From: Vanilla planifolia
Lineage: Eukaryota; Streptophyta; Magnoliopsida; Asparagales; Orchidaceae
DNA length: 64,000 bases
Direction of reading: 5' to 3'
Assembly (NCBI GenBank): GCA_023846275.1
Contig: CM043868.1
Span: 21,175,755 to 21,239,754 of the forward strand
Every line of letters begins with the position of its first letter. The stretch's first letter is position 1. The translations under genes and the position numbers were made by a program. The notes under the pieces were generated by a model that did not search any database, was not told the origin of the DNA, and worked only from the letters and a program-made list of their open reading frames with translations. Of this stretch, positions 10,415 through 23,900 are shown in pieces.

Positions 10415-12827
10415 AATGTAGGTGAATCACCTTTGAGTGAACTTCGTGAATTACTTCAGAATGCATCATAGAATGCATCGAAGAGAGGAGGCCATTTGGC
10501 TTTGGGAAATTATTGTTAAAATAACTTGACAATCGCTTTAAAAAATAATGCATAAATAATTAAATAATAAAGTCAATGATGTTTTTTTCTTGTGCATATT
10601 AGGTACTAGTGTAAGAGATTAAATAACGTTAAAGAGTTTTACTTCCAAATTAGTGATGGTCATTGCTCTTCCAAAGTATTTTTACTCTTTCTTATGCTAA
10701 GTTTTTTTTAAATTTAGTTCAAAATATTAATCTTCGCATCAAAGATTTCTTCCCTTTATAATAAAAATATATAATTTTTTAATAAGAATTTCTTTTTTAT
10801 TAAAAAATTTACATCTAATTCAATCTCATTTATTTCTTTGGAAATTTAGTTAGGGAAGTTTCTGTAGCAAAAAGAAGTCAACTCTTTTATTGGTTAAGAG
10901 TTTTCTCTACCAAGACAGGGCCGTCGGAGGTTGCTTCATATCCGTTGCAATTTTAAATTCTGATGACATTAGAATGATAATAAATTATTATTTTCTATCG
11001 AAAATAATTAATTATTGCATTCAATTTCTAATATTTATCTAAAAATTAAGTTCCAACCACACCGCGTGAAGACAAGCTACAGAAATACCATTCTTGCTGG
11101 GAGCATCTTAGCTTGATGACTAAAAACATAAAACAAAAAATATACGAATAATTGGAATGTTTTATTTTATTTTATTTTAAAAAATATATTAATATTTATG
11201 TTAGTTTATTATATAGTTTATATGATATATTATCAACGATATAATTCTTCGATTTGTTAATCAGACTAAAGCTTAGGACAACTTAAAAGAGCTTAGTTTA
11301 TTAAAGACATCTTATGAACATTGTATAAACATTTGTTTTTTGTCTCTTTTCTAACAACCATCTATATTATATTATTATTATTTCTATTTTATTCACACAA
11401 AATGAAACCCATTGTGATTAACGTCAACATGATTTTTTTTTCTAATCAATTTCTATCAAGACCAAAGTTGTTTAAACTCTTAAGATTGAAATATATAATC
11501 ACCTGCACAATTTTTTCATTCCTTTTAAATAAAGAAAAATAGTGCATGACCTAATCAACTCATTGAAAGTTTAGTAGTATGACCCACAATAACATTATGA
11601 TCAAATGTATGAATTATTTTGTTCAATTCATTTACTTTATAGAAAAAAAAATTATAAAAGCTAAAAAAAAAAGTTAACATAATAGATATATAAAAGGCAT
11701 AATGACATGGAGTGAAATTTGTTGGTTAGTTGATTGAATTGTGTAATAAAATAAAATGGGTTTTTAAATGAGACATAATATAGGATTAATGCTTTTGTTT
11801 TCAACAGAAGTGTAAGACTCATTCAAGCTATATCTTATCGATTAGAGAACAATGATGGCTATTATGAAATCAAGCTTTGATGAGTGGTCTCTAAGCGAGG
11901 ACCCTCGATGCTTAAGTTAGTGAATGTAGTGTATTGACTAGATAGTTGAAAAGAAGAAGAAGAACAAAGATGAGAAAAAAAGCATGAACCCTTTCTTTTT
12001 ATATAAAATATCTTAAGTTTAAAGTGGTCGATTTTCATTAATTGAAGTTGTATGTCTTTAACTTATTTGGTGATTGTTCAAATGCTTTGCTCATAGCAAA
12101 TATATAAGTTAATGATATTGATTATTTTTAAATTTAGTGAGAACCATTAATAGACTTATATATAAGAGTCTCATAGAATTTATTTGACCTCATTAGATGA
12201 TTCTAATCTCATGAACAAATTCTTTAACTCATTGGAGTGCAATGATAAGCATTTGATCTAGTTCAAGTTGTACACCAACTTAATCATATATGATGATAGA
12301 AATTTTTGAACTAATTTTTTTCATTCAATTAAATGTTATAAATAGGCCTTATCTCATTATTTCAAAGGTTTATGTATGAGAAAAATATCTATTTTTTCAA
12401 ATATAATACTATTTCTTAGAAACTATTATATTGTTAATAGGTTAATTGTCCATCTCAAATCATACATAATTACAAACCTCATAGGACATTTTTATAAACT
12501 TCATTATCTTTTATGAATCTTGTTATACAAACTTGATAATTTGAAAGAAATTCTAATCTTCCAAAATTCATAATATCATATCTCACACCTGAGGACCATT
12601 TAAGTTCATTTTACAAATGGGGCCTCTTTAACTAAATTTGGAAAAACAATATAAGAATCTCTTATCTTTTTCAACAATTGTAGGATATTACGCTTATAAA
12701 TGAGTAATTTCTCAACTTAAATTATGTTTTATAATATCTTTTGAAAAAATATATTTATTTTAAGATCTCAAAAGCATAAAAAAATTTTCAAATAATTTTC
12801 ATAATTCTTTGATTTCATATAAAATAT
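10415..12827. other. AT-rich intergenic spacer downstream of the reductase exon
   Basis: The first few hundred bases should include the 3' UTR of the reductase gene. I see no other gene. A stretch near 11,895-11,925 (GAGGACCCTCGATGCTTAAG) looks like the kind of motif found in plant LTRs, but no partner repeat was found, so no element is called. Confidence 0.6.
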
Positions 12828-14065
12828 ATGTTTTAATTTGGAAATGAAGACTTCGACAAATGAATGTTCAAGCAAGCTTAAACACCAAATGACTAACATG
12901 AATTTACCAAAAAGATCAATCGATGTGATAAGATGATAACGAGATTGTAAGAACACCTTAAACTCCTTAAATATTTGGTTTTAATGTTTGATGCTTAAGG
13001 TCTCAATAAAAATGCTTTTATTTATGTTTTGTGAAAAGCAAGTTTAACTTTTGAAGAAACCTCAAAAAAAATGTGACATGTATACCACATTGCTTATACT
13101 TTAATGGCCATAGAACGGCAAAGCTATCCCAAAGATGATGACATAAAGAATGAATAATAAAAGGGCAAGAATGTTAAAGAACAAATATGAGGAATAAGAA
13201 GATGTAGAGAGAAAATAATTTTATTTCTCACACATTATAGCTTTTTTATAGACTTTAAAAGATAAGATATGAAATTTAGAAATTATTTTTAGAGATAAAC
13301 ATGGCTTTTAAATAAGATGAACTTAAAAGATATACTTATTTTATCTTAAACAGATAAATCAATAAAATATATACAAAAGATAAGTATGTCATGTGTCAAC
13401 AAGAAAATTGAATCATGACACACTTTCAATGCTTTCTCTTAATTCAATTTTCTTCAATGTGCCAACTAATTTTTTATTTCTAACAAGTTTTTTTTGGGAT
13501 AACACTTTTGTAAATATGTTGGCTAATTAATATTTTGTTTTACAAAACTTTAGTTGTACTTTACAATACTCAGTTGCTCCTTGAATATAATAATATTTGA
13601 CAACAATATGTTTGATCAGATCATGGATAATTAGATTTTTATTGGTTGTAATTACTAACTATTATATTATATTATAATCGGTTCTTTTATCTAATGAAAA
13701 TCTTAAATTATCTTTTATAACTGAACTGCTTGTGTGATAACTTAGGTTATTGTCACATACTCAATTTAATGTGATAATAAAGTCATTATAATATGCCTTT
13801 TCAAAGACCATAAGTAGAGGCTAGATCCAAGTGAAATTGCTTACCTCGATGTACTCTTTATGTTAGTAAAAACAAATCAATCTTGTGTTTTTTACTGAAT
13901 TCTATCAAATGCTATAATTTATCATACATTTGCCATATTAACATATTCTCTTACAATAGTAAAATCTAAGTGACTCAATCTATTCATGCATCTTGATATT
14001 AAGCTGGCAATTGACAAAATGTGGGGTCAATCATATATAATAAACTCTTAATTGAAATTCTATAG
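12828..14065 (-). mobile_element. Inverted second copy of the copia 3' half plus flanking DNA
   Basis: Read on the minus strand, this stretch matches the plus strand from about 8,600 to 9,830. It contains the copia RNase H region (14,065 down to about 13,700), the end of pol (the counterpart of CAACTAAAGTTTTGT lies near 13,545-13,560), a complete LTR (13,401 down to 13,172), and then about 300 bp that match the DNA lying between the first element and the reductase exon. The match stops about 65 bp short of the exon. Because the copies share non-element flank, simple independent transposition does not explain them; an inverted segmental duplication fits better. The copies are clearly diverged, with many substitutions and small indels. 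Confidence 0.8.
13172..13401 (-). repeat. Solo-like copia LTR in inverted orientation
   Basis: On the minus strand it starts TGTTGACACATGACATACTT and ends TTCTTTAACA, with canonical TG...CA ends. It is the best-preserved LTR of this family in the window and was used to place the ends of the other two. Confidence 0.8.
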
Positions 14066-17000
14066 AGTGCCTAATTTTTAACAAACTTCTCTCACATTTT
14101 CTTGACAAATTTTATCTCATGATTGCTAAGAATCCTAATTGGAATAAATATATGAAAATTAGAAATTGCATGTTTATATTTTTTCCTATTGTTGCAACTC
14201 ACAATAAGAGTTTTGAGAATTCTTCTCTCCCCGTTCAATAACCAAAGTTTGACCAAACTCTTTTCTATTTCCCTTCCTTGGCCAAGACAAACCTATACAG
14301 AAACACAACTAGTAGGGCTTGGCCAAGGGTTTTTTTCTTAAATTTTTCTTCCCTGCACAATTTTCTCACTTGAGACATTAATTGCAATTGAAATACTTAC
14401 CATTGTAGTTGGAACCCTCATTTTCCTTTGCACTAATTTGGCTTGCTAGAAGAAACTTTTGAACTCTAATTAGGCTTCTAGAGTAGTTGGATTCGCCTAT
14501 CATTTTTACCTTTTGTAGCTTCTTTTTTCCCTTTTAGGATTTGAATGGTAACCTTTCGAGAAATTAATCTCGATAAGGCCAAGCATCAAGTCAAAAAGAG
14601 GATAGAGAAATTATGATTGTGGGAAGGAAAAGATGGGTTTTTAATTAAAAATGATAATTATTTTAAGAATTTATATTCATTTTTTTCTTTCAATAATTCA
14701 TGAAATTTTAAATGATTTTCAAAAATTTTAATTATTTGTTCGTTTCGAAAATATATTCACAACAAAATTCTAAAGTACTTTGTTAGACGTGTTTTATGAG
14801 ATCGATAGAATAATATTATTTTATCCTATTTTAAACAAATTTTAAAATATTACTATTAAGCAACGAGATAATGGATAATATTAAAGCAATGAAATATGAG
14901 TCATCATATTTAAGTATCTAAAAATATGATGTGATTATTTAGTAACAAAGAAAAATAAATTATAATACTTGGTATATCTTAAAACACATTTTTTTTCATT
15001 TTATTAGGACCATGATGCTATACATGTATACATAGCTGTTTAGTATGATTAAAACTATGATGTCTTTTGCATGTAAATCATCAATATTTAATGTGATTAA
15101 GGTTATAACATTTTATATGTGTAAATTACTGATATTTCAATATGATTATAATAATGGTACCATATATGTGCAATAGTATTTTATTATGACTAGAGTTGGG
15201 ATATCTTGTATGTACAAGTTATCAATATTTTAGTATGGCCAAAAATATAATACATTATATGTATAAGTCATTAACATTTTACTACGAATAAGATTATGAC
15301 ATTTTATATATGCAAATCATCAACACTTATTTGATTAGGGCTATAATGAAATTTTATTTGATTTTTTTTATGAATTATCAATTATTTAGATGTAGACTCA
15401 ACAATTACATAAAATATATAAAATTATAAATAAGAGAAAACTTGATGATTCATGAACTTGGCTTTCTTATGATATCTACGTATCTATGGCATGATTTTTT
15501 ACTTAGTCATATAACTTATGATATTACTTATTCAATAACTTATCATTATATTTCCATTGTTGTTTTTTATATTTGGTTATTTATTAAATTTATTTTCTAA
15601 AACCTATAATCTCACTAATAGTTATCTTATAGATCATGGATCCATTACGCTAAGAGTTGAGAAATTTGATATCATAAGAGAATATTATACTCTTAAGGTG
15701 TGAGAGCATATATTATTTGGTATAAGTTTTTTGTATTTTGTTGGTATTGTCATAGTTTAAATTTTGTATATATTTTAGTGTCAAATATTTTATGTAGTTA
15801 TGATTAGTGAATTTTTAGATATGTTTATATTACTTTTGGGCTTTATCATTTTATTTGGTTTTAGTTGAGAAAATTTGACTCACCATTAGGGCTCTACCAA
15901 GGGTTTTTATGTTTTCACTTGATATTTTCATTAAGTATTACATCTAGTTTTTTAACTTAATCAATAGAAGACAAATGTGGCTTCATCAAGTTGGCATCAT
16001 TGTTTTAATTCATGAATAATTATAAAACGTGAATTGAACACACACAACATATGTGTTGTATTATTATATATTTTTTTCTTAAATTTTGGTTAGATAAATA
16101 TCTATATTCTCTAGATTTTCTAGGATCATTGTGTAATCAAAATCATAGATAAATCATAATATGACAATAGATAAGGGCACAGAAAAATAGCAACAAGGAG
16201 ATGCTCAACATGAAAAGGGTATTTTGGTAACTAGTAGAGAAGGAAAAAAATAAAATAAAATAACATTTCTAAACTTCATGGATGATTTTTTTTTAGAAAA
16301 GAGGTGGTTATTGCATTTCTGATGATATCTTTGGTAAATTAGGATTAAACACATTCTAGTCTTTATAAGAACTTAGTTACAACAAGACCTATTTTATACC
16401 CAATAAAATTAGTAGATATTGTAATTACTATAAACAAACATAGAGTATTGTAATCCCAAAATTTATCAAGATATAGAGATCTTTTACTTGTAAAAGATTG
16501 AGACATATTTTCAAGGAATTGCTCCAAGGCGATGGAATTAAAGGCTGTTGGGACATCTATGGGTGCTGAGAGATGCATGATAGATAAAGGTAGAGAAATA
16601 AAATAGAAATTTTGTCTAATTTTGAAAGAATTTAATTGATGAATTTTTTTTTTAAAAAAAGTAAAGTTATGAGGTTGAGTTGTATTTCAATTATTATAAT
16701 TAGAGGATAAAAAGAAAAAATGAGCTAATTTATAAACTAATGTAAGCATATTAAAAATTTTAATGATAATAGGTATATATATTTGTACCCACTATAGATA
16801 TAATGCATAAAATAATTATAATCAAATTGAGATAGAGTACATATGTGTCTTTAAAGAGCATTGTTAATCTAATCAAAATAATTAATAATATATATATATA
16901 TATGTTGCTATTGAATATCTAGTAAATTTTAAATGAGAATTAAGTGCATGATAATATCTCACAACATAGATGTTATCAAAGATTATGCTACTATATTTTT

Positions 17001-19000
17001 GTGATTAGTATTGATTAAATTTTATTAAAAGCCTTGAAAGACTAAGAAATGCATATTATACTATATGTTTGTTTCTTAAAATATAAATTTCAAATATGCC
17101 GCATGTTGAAAGTTGGAATACGAAGGGATCAAATGTATTTAAAAATATTAATGCAACTAATGGAAAAGAGGTGAGAGATTGAGAATTAAAATATTTCAAA
17201 AAAATACACCTTAGTAAAAGATCTAATAGAAAAAGAAGTTGTTTAGGGAACTAAAATTTGTTGACATGTTCTAAATTTTGACACTTTTTAAAATTTCAAG
17301 CCAAATATTCTGTGAGAAGAGAAGACTATAACAACTCTTATTTGTATAATAATTAAGATATGCTAATTTCTATAATCAGGTTAATATAATTACAAATATG
17401 TTTGCAAGTAGTAAATATAATATCCTAAGATATACTATTAATATACAACAATAATAAAATAATGATAAAATATCCTAGTTTGATATGATCAATCACTACT
17501 TGTACTTTTTTAAAAATTTTAGTTATATAGTTATTATTTATAAAGGGGAAATTGGTTTAGTTTGGTGATTTTTAAAATAATAAAATATAAAACAATATGT
17601 CATTAACTTAAATTTAATTTCAAATAATATTTGAGCATATTAATAAAAACAAATTATTCAAGATAAATTTAATATAATTGAGTTTATAAATTTTTTGAGA
17701 TATATAAAATTTATTATAAATTTTTTTATAGTTTTTAGATATTATTATAATTTTTAGAGTTACGTTGAACTGGATATATAATTCTAAAATTTCATTACAA
17801 GAGGTTTGTTTTGATAGATAATAGATCTACAAATAAATGAATTATGAGATATTTCTTATTAGATTTGAATTGAGAGATTTAGGTGAAAAGAATATGAGTT
17901 CTGTGACAATAGAAAAAATGAATTTTTATCTTAGGCAAAAAGTTTTCATTCATATGTAAAAAGATTCGTAAGTATATCATTGGCTTTAATAAATTTTGTA
18001 AGTTTACATTGAATATTATGCCAAGATTTTTTCACTGTTGAATCTTGTTTAACTCCCTAAGTATGTATAAATTGATTTATAAATGAAAATGTAGTTATTT
18101 TTACATATGTGAAACTCTAATTATAAAAATTTGTGAGTAAACAAAGCTCAAGCAAAGAGGAAGCTCAGAAGGAGAAGGAGTTTGAGAAACCTATGTTTCT
18201 AAAGCTAAGAGAGGAGTTGGGAACTAAAGGAGGTAAAACAATTACTTTGTTATCGGGTTATCGTCACCCATAAGTAAGCATAATAGATCATTCCTTAATT
18301 TGTTGATGCATGTGTTATGGGCATTACTCATTCTAGTGTTATCTTATCATTAACTAAGTTAATCCTCTCACCTCTAAATACATCTTTACAAACTCTATTT
18401 GATATAAGATTCTAATTGATTAATTAATTTATTAATGCATTTAATCATAACCCCATAACATTAACATTTGTTTCTTTTGATATTACATTGATAGTTTCAT
18501 GTTACTATAAAATTCAATTTTATATTACATGTTATGTTAATATAAACTAGAAATGACTTCATCACATCATGAGTTCGGAGGCAATCTTTTTAGATAGCAT
18601 AAAGACATGTTATAATCAAAAAGCCATATACACAAATGATATTAATGCATATGTATCCTTAATTAATGAGTCACAATCCTTATGATGTTGTATCTATATT
18701 TTTGATGCTACTACAAAATAGAATTTTAAGTTATAAACTTCAAATGACTTGATCACATATGTTAATATTAAAGGTTAGTTTATTTGTCTTTGTCATATCA
18801 ATAATATTTATTCTTTGCAACTAAGTTATCAAGCAACCTACATTTTGTTTTAAAAAAATAATATTTTTGATAATTACGATAAATGTTGGGGAATCATTTC
18901 CTTCAGACATTTGATTATTGCATAAACAACTAGATAACGATAAAATTCCAGACCAACGAACAACCAAAAAGCAACTCACAAGATTAATATATGTGTGGTC
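14066..19000. other. AT-rich intergenic DNA
   Basis: No gene is visible. It holds the 48-bp minisatellite at 15,005-15,350, a short TA run near 16,889-16,903, and two loosely similar segments at about 18,490-18,580 and 18,695-18,775 that share 'AAATGACTT.ATCACAT'. Frames longer than 60 codons in this stretch lack any family motif. Confidence 0.6.
15005..15350. repeat. Degenerate ~48-bp minisatellite, about seven units
   Basis: Successive units carry the pattern TATGATTA...(T/A)ATGA...TTTTATATGTGTAAATCATCAATATTT. Unit starts can be seen at 15,044, 15,092, 15,141, 15,185, 15,233, 15,283 and 15,330, spaced 44-50 bp, with a further decayed unit from 15,005. There is no coding potential. Confidence 0.8.
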
Positions 19001-19059
19001 CATTACAAAGCTCCAAATGTTTTCAGCTCTCTCATTAAAGTGATGCTAAACCACCCAAC

Positions 19060-19434
19060 TGAACCAGTTGACCCGATTCCGCATGACCCAATCATCAGTT
19101 CTTGTGGTTTCGGCGGCCGTTTGGTTGAGCTTTGAGCCGGTCGTAATCCAGCATCACGGGGGAGTAGATCGAACCATAAATGGGACCGAAGAATAAATGT
19201 TGTCGCCACGTGCCGACAAGTCAAGTCTTTCCCCCTGCTAGAATAAAAAATCCTTGCAAATATGGAGCAAGCAAAATCGTTGCTGCAGTTGGATCAATCC
19301 AAATCTTAAAGCACGGACTTCTTTAAGTCCTTCGGTCGTCATCAGTAATTAATGATCATAAATCCAATAACTGCAAGTCTTCCATCTCAAGATCCCCTTT
19401 CTCCTTCCCTCCCTCGTCAATACCAGGGAAGAAG
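19060..19434 (+). promoter_or_regulatory. Probable promoter and 5' UTR of the PTI1-like kinase
   Basis: Base composition becomes markedly less AT-rich here than in the preceding 8 kb. A perfect G-box core CACGTG lies at 19,207-19,212, about 220 bp before the start codon, and a W-box core TTGACC lies at 19,068-19,073. G-boxes bind bZIP/bHLH factors and W-boxes bind WRKY factors, so light, abscisic-acid or defence control is possible. The elements are seen in the sequence; their activity is inference. I could not fix a TATA box or transcription start. Confidence 0.45.
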
Positions 19435-20962
19435 ATGAAGCTCCGCAGTCTCTGCTGCTTATCCAACGGTGAAAGGGAGACTCTGATCCAGTAAGTATAC
19501 GTACATATGTATTCACTTCCATCGACTTCTTAAGCTCTTTATTATGTATACAAATGTAAATATTAATCACAAACCAGCTCGACTGCCTCAAGCGGCAACC
19601 AAGAGTACCCTTGGGAAGTGTTCAGCCTCAAATCCCTGCTCTTCGCTACGAACAACTTCCATGAAAACAACAAGCTTGGCGAGGGCGGCTTCGGAACCGT
19701 CTACTGGGGTCGGACCACCGCCGGAGAGGAGGTGAGCGATCATGATCCTTCCTTTGTTTATTTATTTATTGATTCCTCTGGTGGGTCCAGATAGCGGTGA
19801 AGAGGCTGAAGACGATGACCGCGAAGGCGGAGATGGAGTTCGCGGTGGAGGTGGAGATCTTGGGACGGGTGAGGCACAAGAACCTGTTGGGGCTTCGTGG
19901 CTATTACGCACGTGGCAACGAGAGGCTCATCGTTTACGAGTACATGCCTAACCAGAGCCTCCTTCACCACCTCCACGGCAAACGCGACGCCGACGTCCGG
20001 CTAAGCTGGGGACGTCGCATGCGCATCGCGGTTGGATCTGCCGAGGGCCTTGCGTGAGTTGTTTGATCAATTCTCCGTTCCTTTGTTGACCCATTTCTTC
20101 CTTCACGGAATAGCCAATTTTTATCAATTTATTGTTTTATTTTATCTTAATAAGAGCTTGTTTATATACATATAACAAATGTTATTTTGTTTATGCTGAA
20201 ATAGAGTCAACGTACAAAATATATATATATTTTATTTCTTATTAGTCAAAATAATGTTTTATGAAAAGATCAAAGGCTGGAAGCGCCAACTGGTATCTGT
20301 TGTATTATTACATGTACTCCTCGAAATTATCTAAATAAATATCATTTTGGATGTTTTATGAAAGGTATCTCCACCACGAGGCGAATCCACATATCATCCA
20401 CCGAGACATCAAGGCGAGCAACGTGCTCCTGGACTCCAGGCTCCGGCCCAAGGTGGCCGACTTCGGGTTCGCCAAGCTCATACCCGACGGCGTCAGCCAC
20501 CTCACCACGCGGGTGAAGGGCACCCTTGGGTACCTCGCTCCGGAGTACGCCATGTGGGGGAAGGTCTCCGAGTCCTGCGACGTGTTCAGCTTCGGCGTCC
20601 TCCTCCTCGAGATCGTCGCCGGTCGAAGGCCCATCGAGAAGCTCGCCACGGGCAAGAAGCTCGACATCGTGCACTGGGCCCGCCCGCTTCACTACCAGGG
20701 CCGGTGGGATAAGATCGCCGACCCGAAGCTGGGAGGGTGCGTCGATCAGGAACAACTACGCGCTGTGGTGGAACTGGCGCTGGAGTGCACGGACGGTTGC
20801 CCGGAAAACCGGCCATTGATGAACCAAGTTGTCGAGAGGTTGCGGGCCGGCCTTGGGCTGGGGAGGGTTAAGGAGTTGGTGACGGTGGAACGGGGAGATG
20901 ACGACGCTGGAGATGACATCGAAGAGGCGGCTGATGCTTCTCATTCTTCCAATATGCGTTAA
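19435..20962 (+). CDS. PTI1-like receptor-like cytoplasmic kinase (At3g15890 type), four exons
   Basis: The gene encodes a soluble serine/threonine (possibly dual-specificity) kinase of 356 residues, close to the family's usual length. Exons are 19,435-19,490, 19,578-19,731, 19,791-20,053 and 20,365-20,962. All junctions are GT-AG and keep the frame, and the translation matches the remembered layout of Arabidopsis At3g15890. Visible motifs are the glycine loop GEGGFGTVYWG (53-63), the ATP-anchoring Lys74 in IAVKRLK, HRDIKASN (170-177, an RD kinase), DFG (190-192), the activation loop with RVKGTLGYLAPE, and the APE motif. All catalytic residues are intact. There is no signal peptide or transmembrane segment; the N-terminus MKLRSLCCLS carries a Cys pair that could be S-acylated for membrane attachment. 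The tail is acidic (GDDDAGDDIEEAAD). Intron 2 is only 59 bp. The exons are strikingly GC-rich compared with the flanks. Confidence 0.95.
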
Positions 20963-23900
20963 TTTACTTGGAGTGCTATACGAGTGTGCCTATAGCTTTA
21001 AACCGAGGCAAAACCATGCATTAATAATGTATTATAATTATAGTGTTTGCTTGCATTTATGAAAAAAAAAGAATAAATTTACTACTTACTTATGTTTAGT
21101 ATCATTAGAAAGTGACAGTACAGTTATCCAAAGCGTATTTTTCACAAATGTGACAAAAATTTTACAAAAAAAATAACAATGCAAAAACTGGAAATAAAAT
21201 ATATTTAAACTAAGATTATTTTGCTCTAACAGTAACAATTGTTCACAAAAAAGAAGAGCATTTGCAACAAAAAATATAAGTCATTTACAAATAAAAAAGG
21301 ACATGTTTATATTTCAATAACGCTTGATGTTTAGCAAATGTTTACAAAATTATTATATTTCATAATTGTTTAAAAGTGAAAAAAATACCTCCCAATAAAT
21401 TTTTGTTACAATTTATTTTCAGTAATAGTGAATTAAGTTGTAAATAATATTTAATAATAAAAAATATATTATCAACAAAGAGTATGAATTAACTCAACCA
21501 TCAGTTTATCATTATAAAAAAAGCAAAGTCTTTAATTTTTATGAAGTCATAGTTGTTTTTCTATTTCTATGACAAAATTATAGTTATCTATCCATGTATA
21601 ACAGTTATTGAGAGTAGAGAAAGAGAGAAGATAAGAATATTATATAATATCTTAGAATTAGCGTTAATAAAGGTCGATATTGCCATAATTTATCATTGTT
21701 GAAGATGATTAGGTTATATGAATTCTATCTTATAAATAGGATGGTAAAAGGATAAGTTTTTTAATTTTTTTCATTCTAAAAGAACAATTGTGCAATATGT
21801 TAAGCTTAAACGTTGACAGATGCACTCTTTAGGTTTTCATATCCTGCCAAATAGTCATCTACAGTTTCTCTAGTTATTGACCAGTGAAATGGAAGTATAT
21901 GTCTTTTTTCACTATTTCAAAATTTTAAGAAAAATAAAATTTTTGCATACAATCTTATATTTTATTTAGATTAATGATCAATATGGGATTATTTTATGAA
22001 CAAAAAAATGTAAATGAATTTATGTTGTAGGTTTATCATTGAGTGCTATAAGTATGAGGCCACCAAAATTCGTGCAAGTTGATTAGTTCTCCATATAACA
22101 ACATATCTATGATTATTTGTCTTATAGTAAAGGTACCAATGCTTTCTAATAGTATCTCTCAATCTTTGACAAAATACGAAGTCTCTTTGTTCATGAATTG
22201 ATATCGTTTTTTGTATATAATATGATAAATTTGAGAATTTTGTCTCATGATATGTTATAGTAATATTCCTCAAAATTAAATATGTCAATTCTTTTTTTTT
22301 TTTCTCTTTCTTGGGCAAGAGATGCACCACTTTTCCAAGATTTTTTTAAAAATTCTATTTAAGAGATATTATTGTTAAAGTAATCATCATACATAATCAT
22401 CTTCAAATTACTTCATTAACGCTCTACATATCCATTAAGCACAAATGTTTCTAATTCAATATTTCTATCTTGTAGGCAGAATCCCTTGAATACCCTTTTT
22501 TGTTTCAATGTGATGCTCAAGTGTTATCATGCAAGCCTTTACCTTTTCCTAAATGTTGTTTGTTGACCATTTAATTGAATTTTATCAACTTTTTTAATTA
22601 TATGCAAATTTTTTTTTAAAAATACATATTATTAAATCAAGTTGTATGTATGATTTACTAGGATTACATATTAGATTAATTTACATAACACTCTGATTAC
22701 TTCTTTGTGATATCAATTCCAACATTTGCAAGCATTTTAGCTTAAATGATGTAAGAGATATGGCATTAAATGGTTGACATCATGCTTTATAAATCTTTCA
22801 TTAGTTTATTTAATTTTTTAATTTAATTGATTTGTAATGTGTCATGTATTAGATTTTTGTGATATTTTATATTTTTTTGTATAATTTTATACATTTGCAT
22901 CATTTTATTAGATATTGATGTTTTTATTATTTTGTTGTTAGTTAGTGTCAGCCTTTATATTTTCATAAATAATTTTTATGACTTAAAATAAAAATATAAT
23001 ATTTTGATTATGAATTTCATATCATAAATATTTTTTATTATAAATGTATGGTCTTCTTTAATTTCAAGTTATGATTCAATTGTGAATACATACACCAACA
23101 ATAAAAGATATATATTGGCCTTTTTTTTCCTTTTTCCTCTTTTTATTTTTTATATGTTTTCTCCACTGTTATTCTTCATTCATTTTTTTGTATGAAAGTT
23201 AATCTTATAGTGCCATCATTAGTGGTGTTAAAGCTGCATTAATTATCCACCATTAGGAGAATTAGAGCTTTGTTTCTTTCCTCCTTTAAAAAACTTTTTA
23301 CGCTCCATCAATGTTTTTAAAAAACTTTATTTAATAGTTAAAAATCTATGAATCTAAGTTCTTTATCAACATTACACCTTGGATATAATTACATTCTTAA
23401 TTATCAACACTAGCATTTGGGTAAATAATTGTGATTTATATTTTCTTAATTATGTGATCTAATGGTAAATTATTTAATAACGTAAGACAAAAGTTCATTA
23501 TAAAAGCATAGTGTAATGTTCAGATTTTTTATATAAATTATTTTAATATTTATTACTAGGCATACTTATACATGAAGTTGAGAGATGATGATGATTTATT
23601 TGAATAGTTCAATCCATGTGAAAACATGTATGTAACCTTATAGAGTTAATTAAGGCGACAAAGAAATAAAAGAATTGTATTAATATATATATATATTCAA
23701 CTATGTATGAATGATTGATTGTCGTATTATTGGATATTTAAACATTTGAAATGATTAACATACAAAGAATAAAATAAAAATAAAGATTTTAAAACATAAC
23801 ATAGTTGATAAGAAAGATGAATTGTGCAAGTAATGATAAAGAAATAAAACGGTTATGACATATACGGAAGATTAATGAAAGCAAGAAATAAAATAGACAA

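Noticed and set aside
11895-11925. LTR-like phrase GAGGACCCTCGATGCTTAAG as evidence for another retroelement
   Set aside because: No second copy and no coding remnants nearby, so an element cannot be supported.
20342-20755. Long minus-strand and alternative-frame ORFs over the kinase
   Set aside because: GC-rich codon endings of the real kinase exon remove stop codons in other frames; only the plus-strand frame encodes kinase motifs.
22046-22330. 94-codon open frame on the minus strand
   Set aside because: No recognisable domain or matching repeat; composition is that of the surrounding AT-rich DNA.
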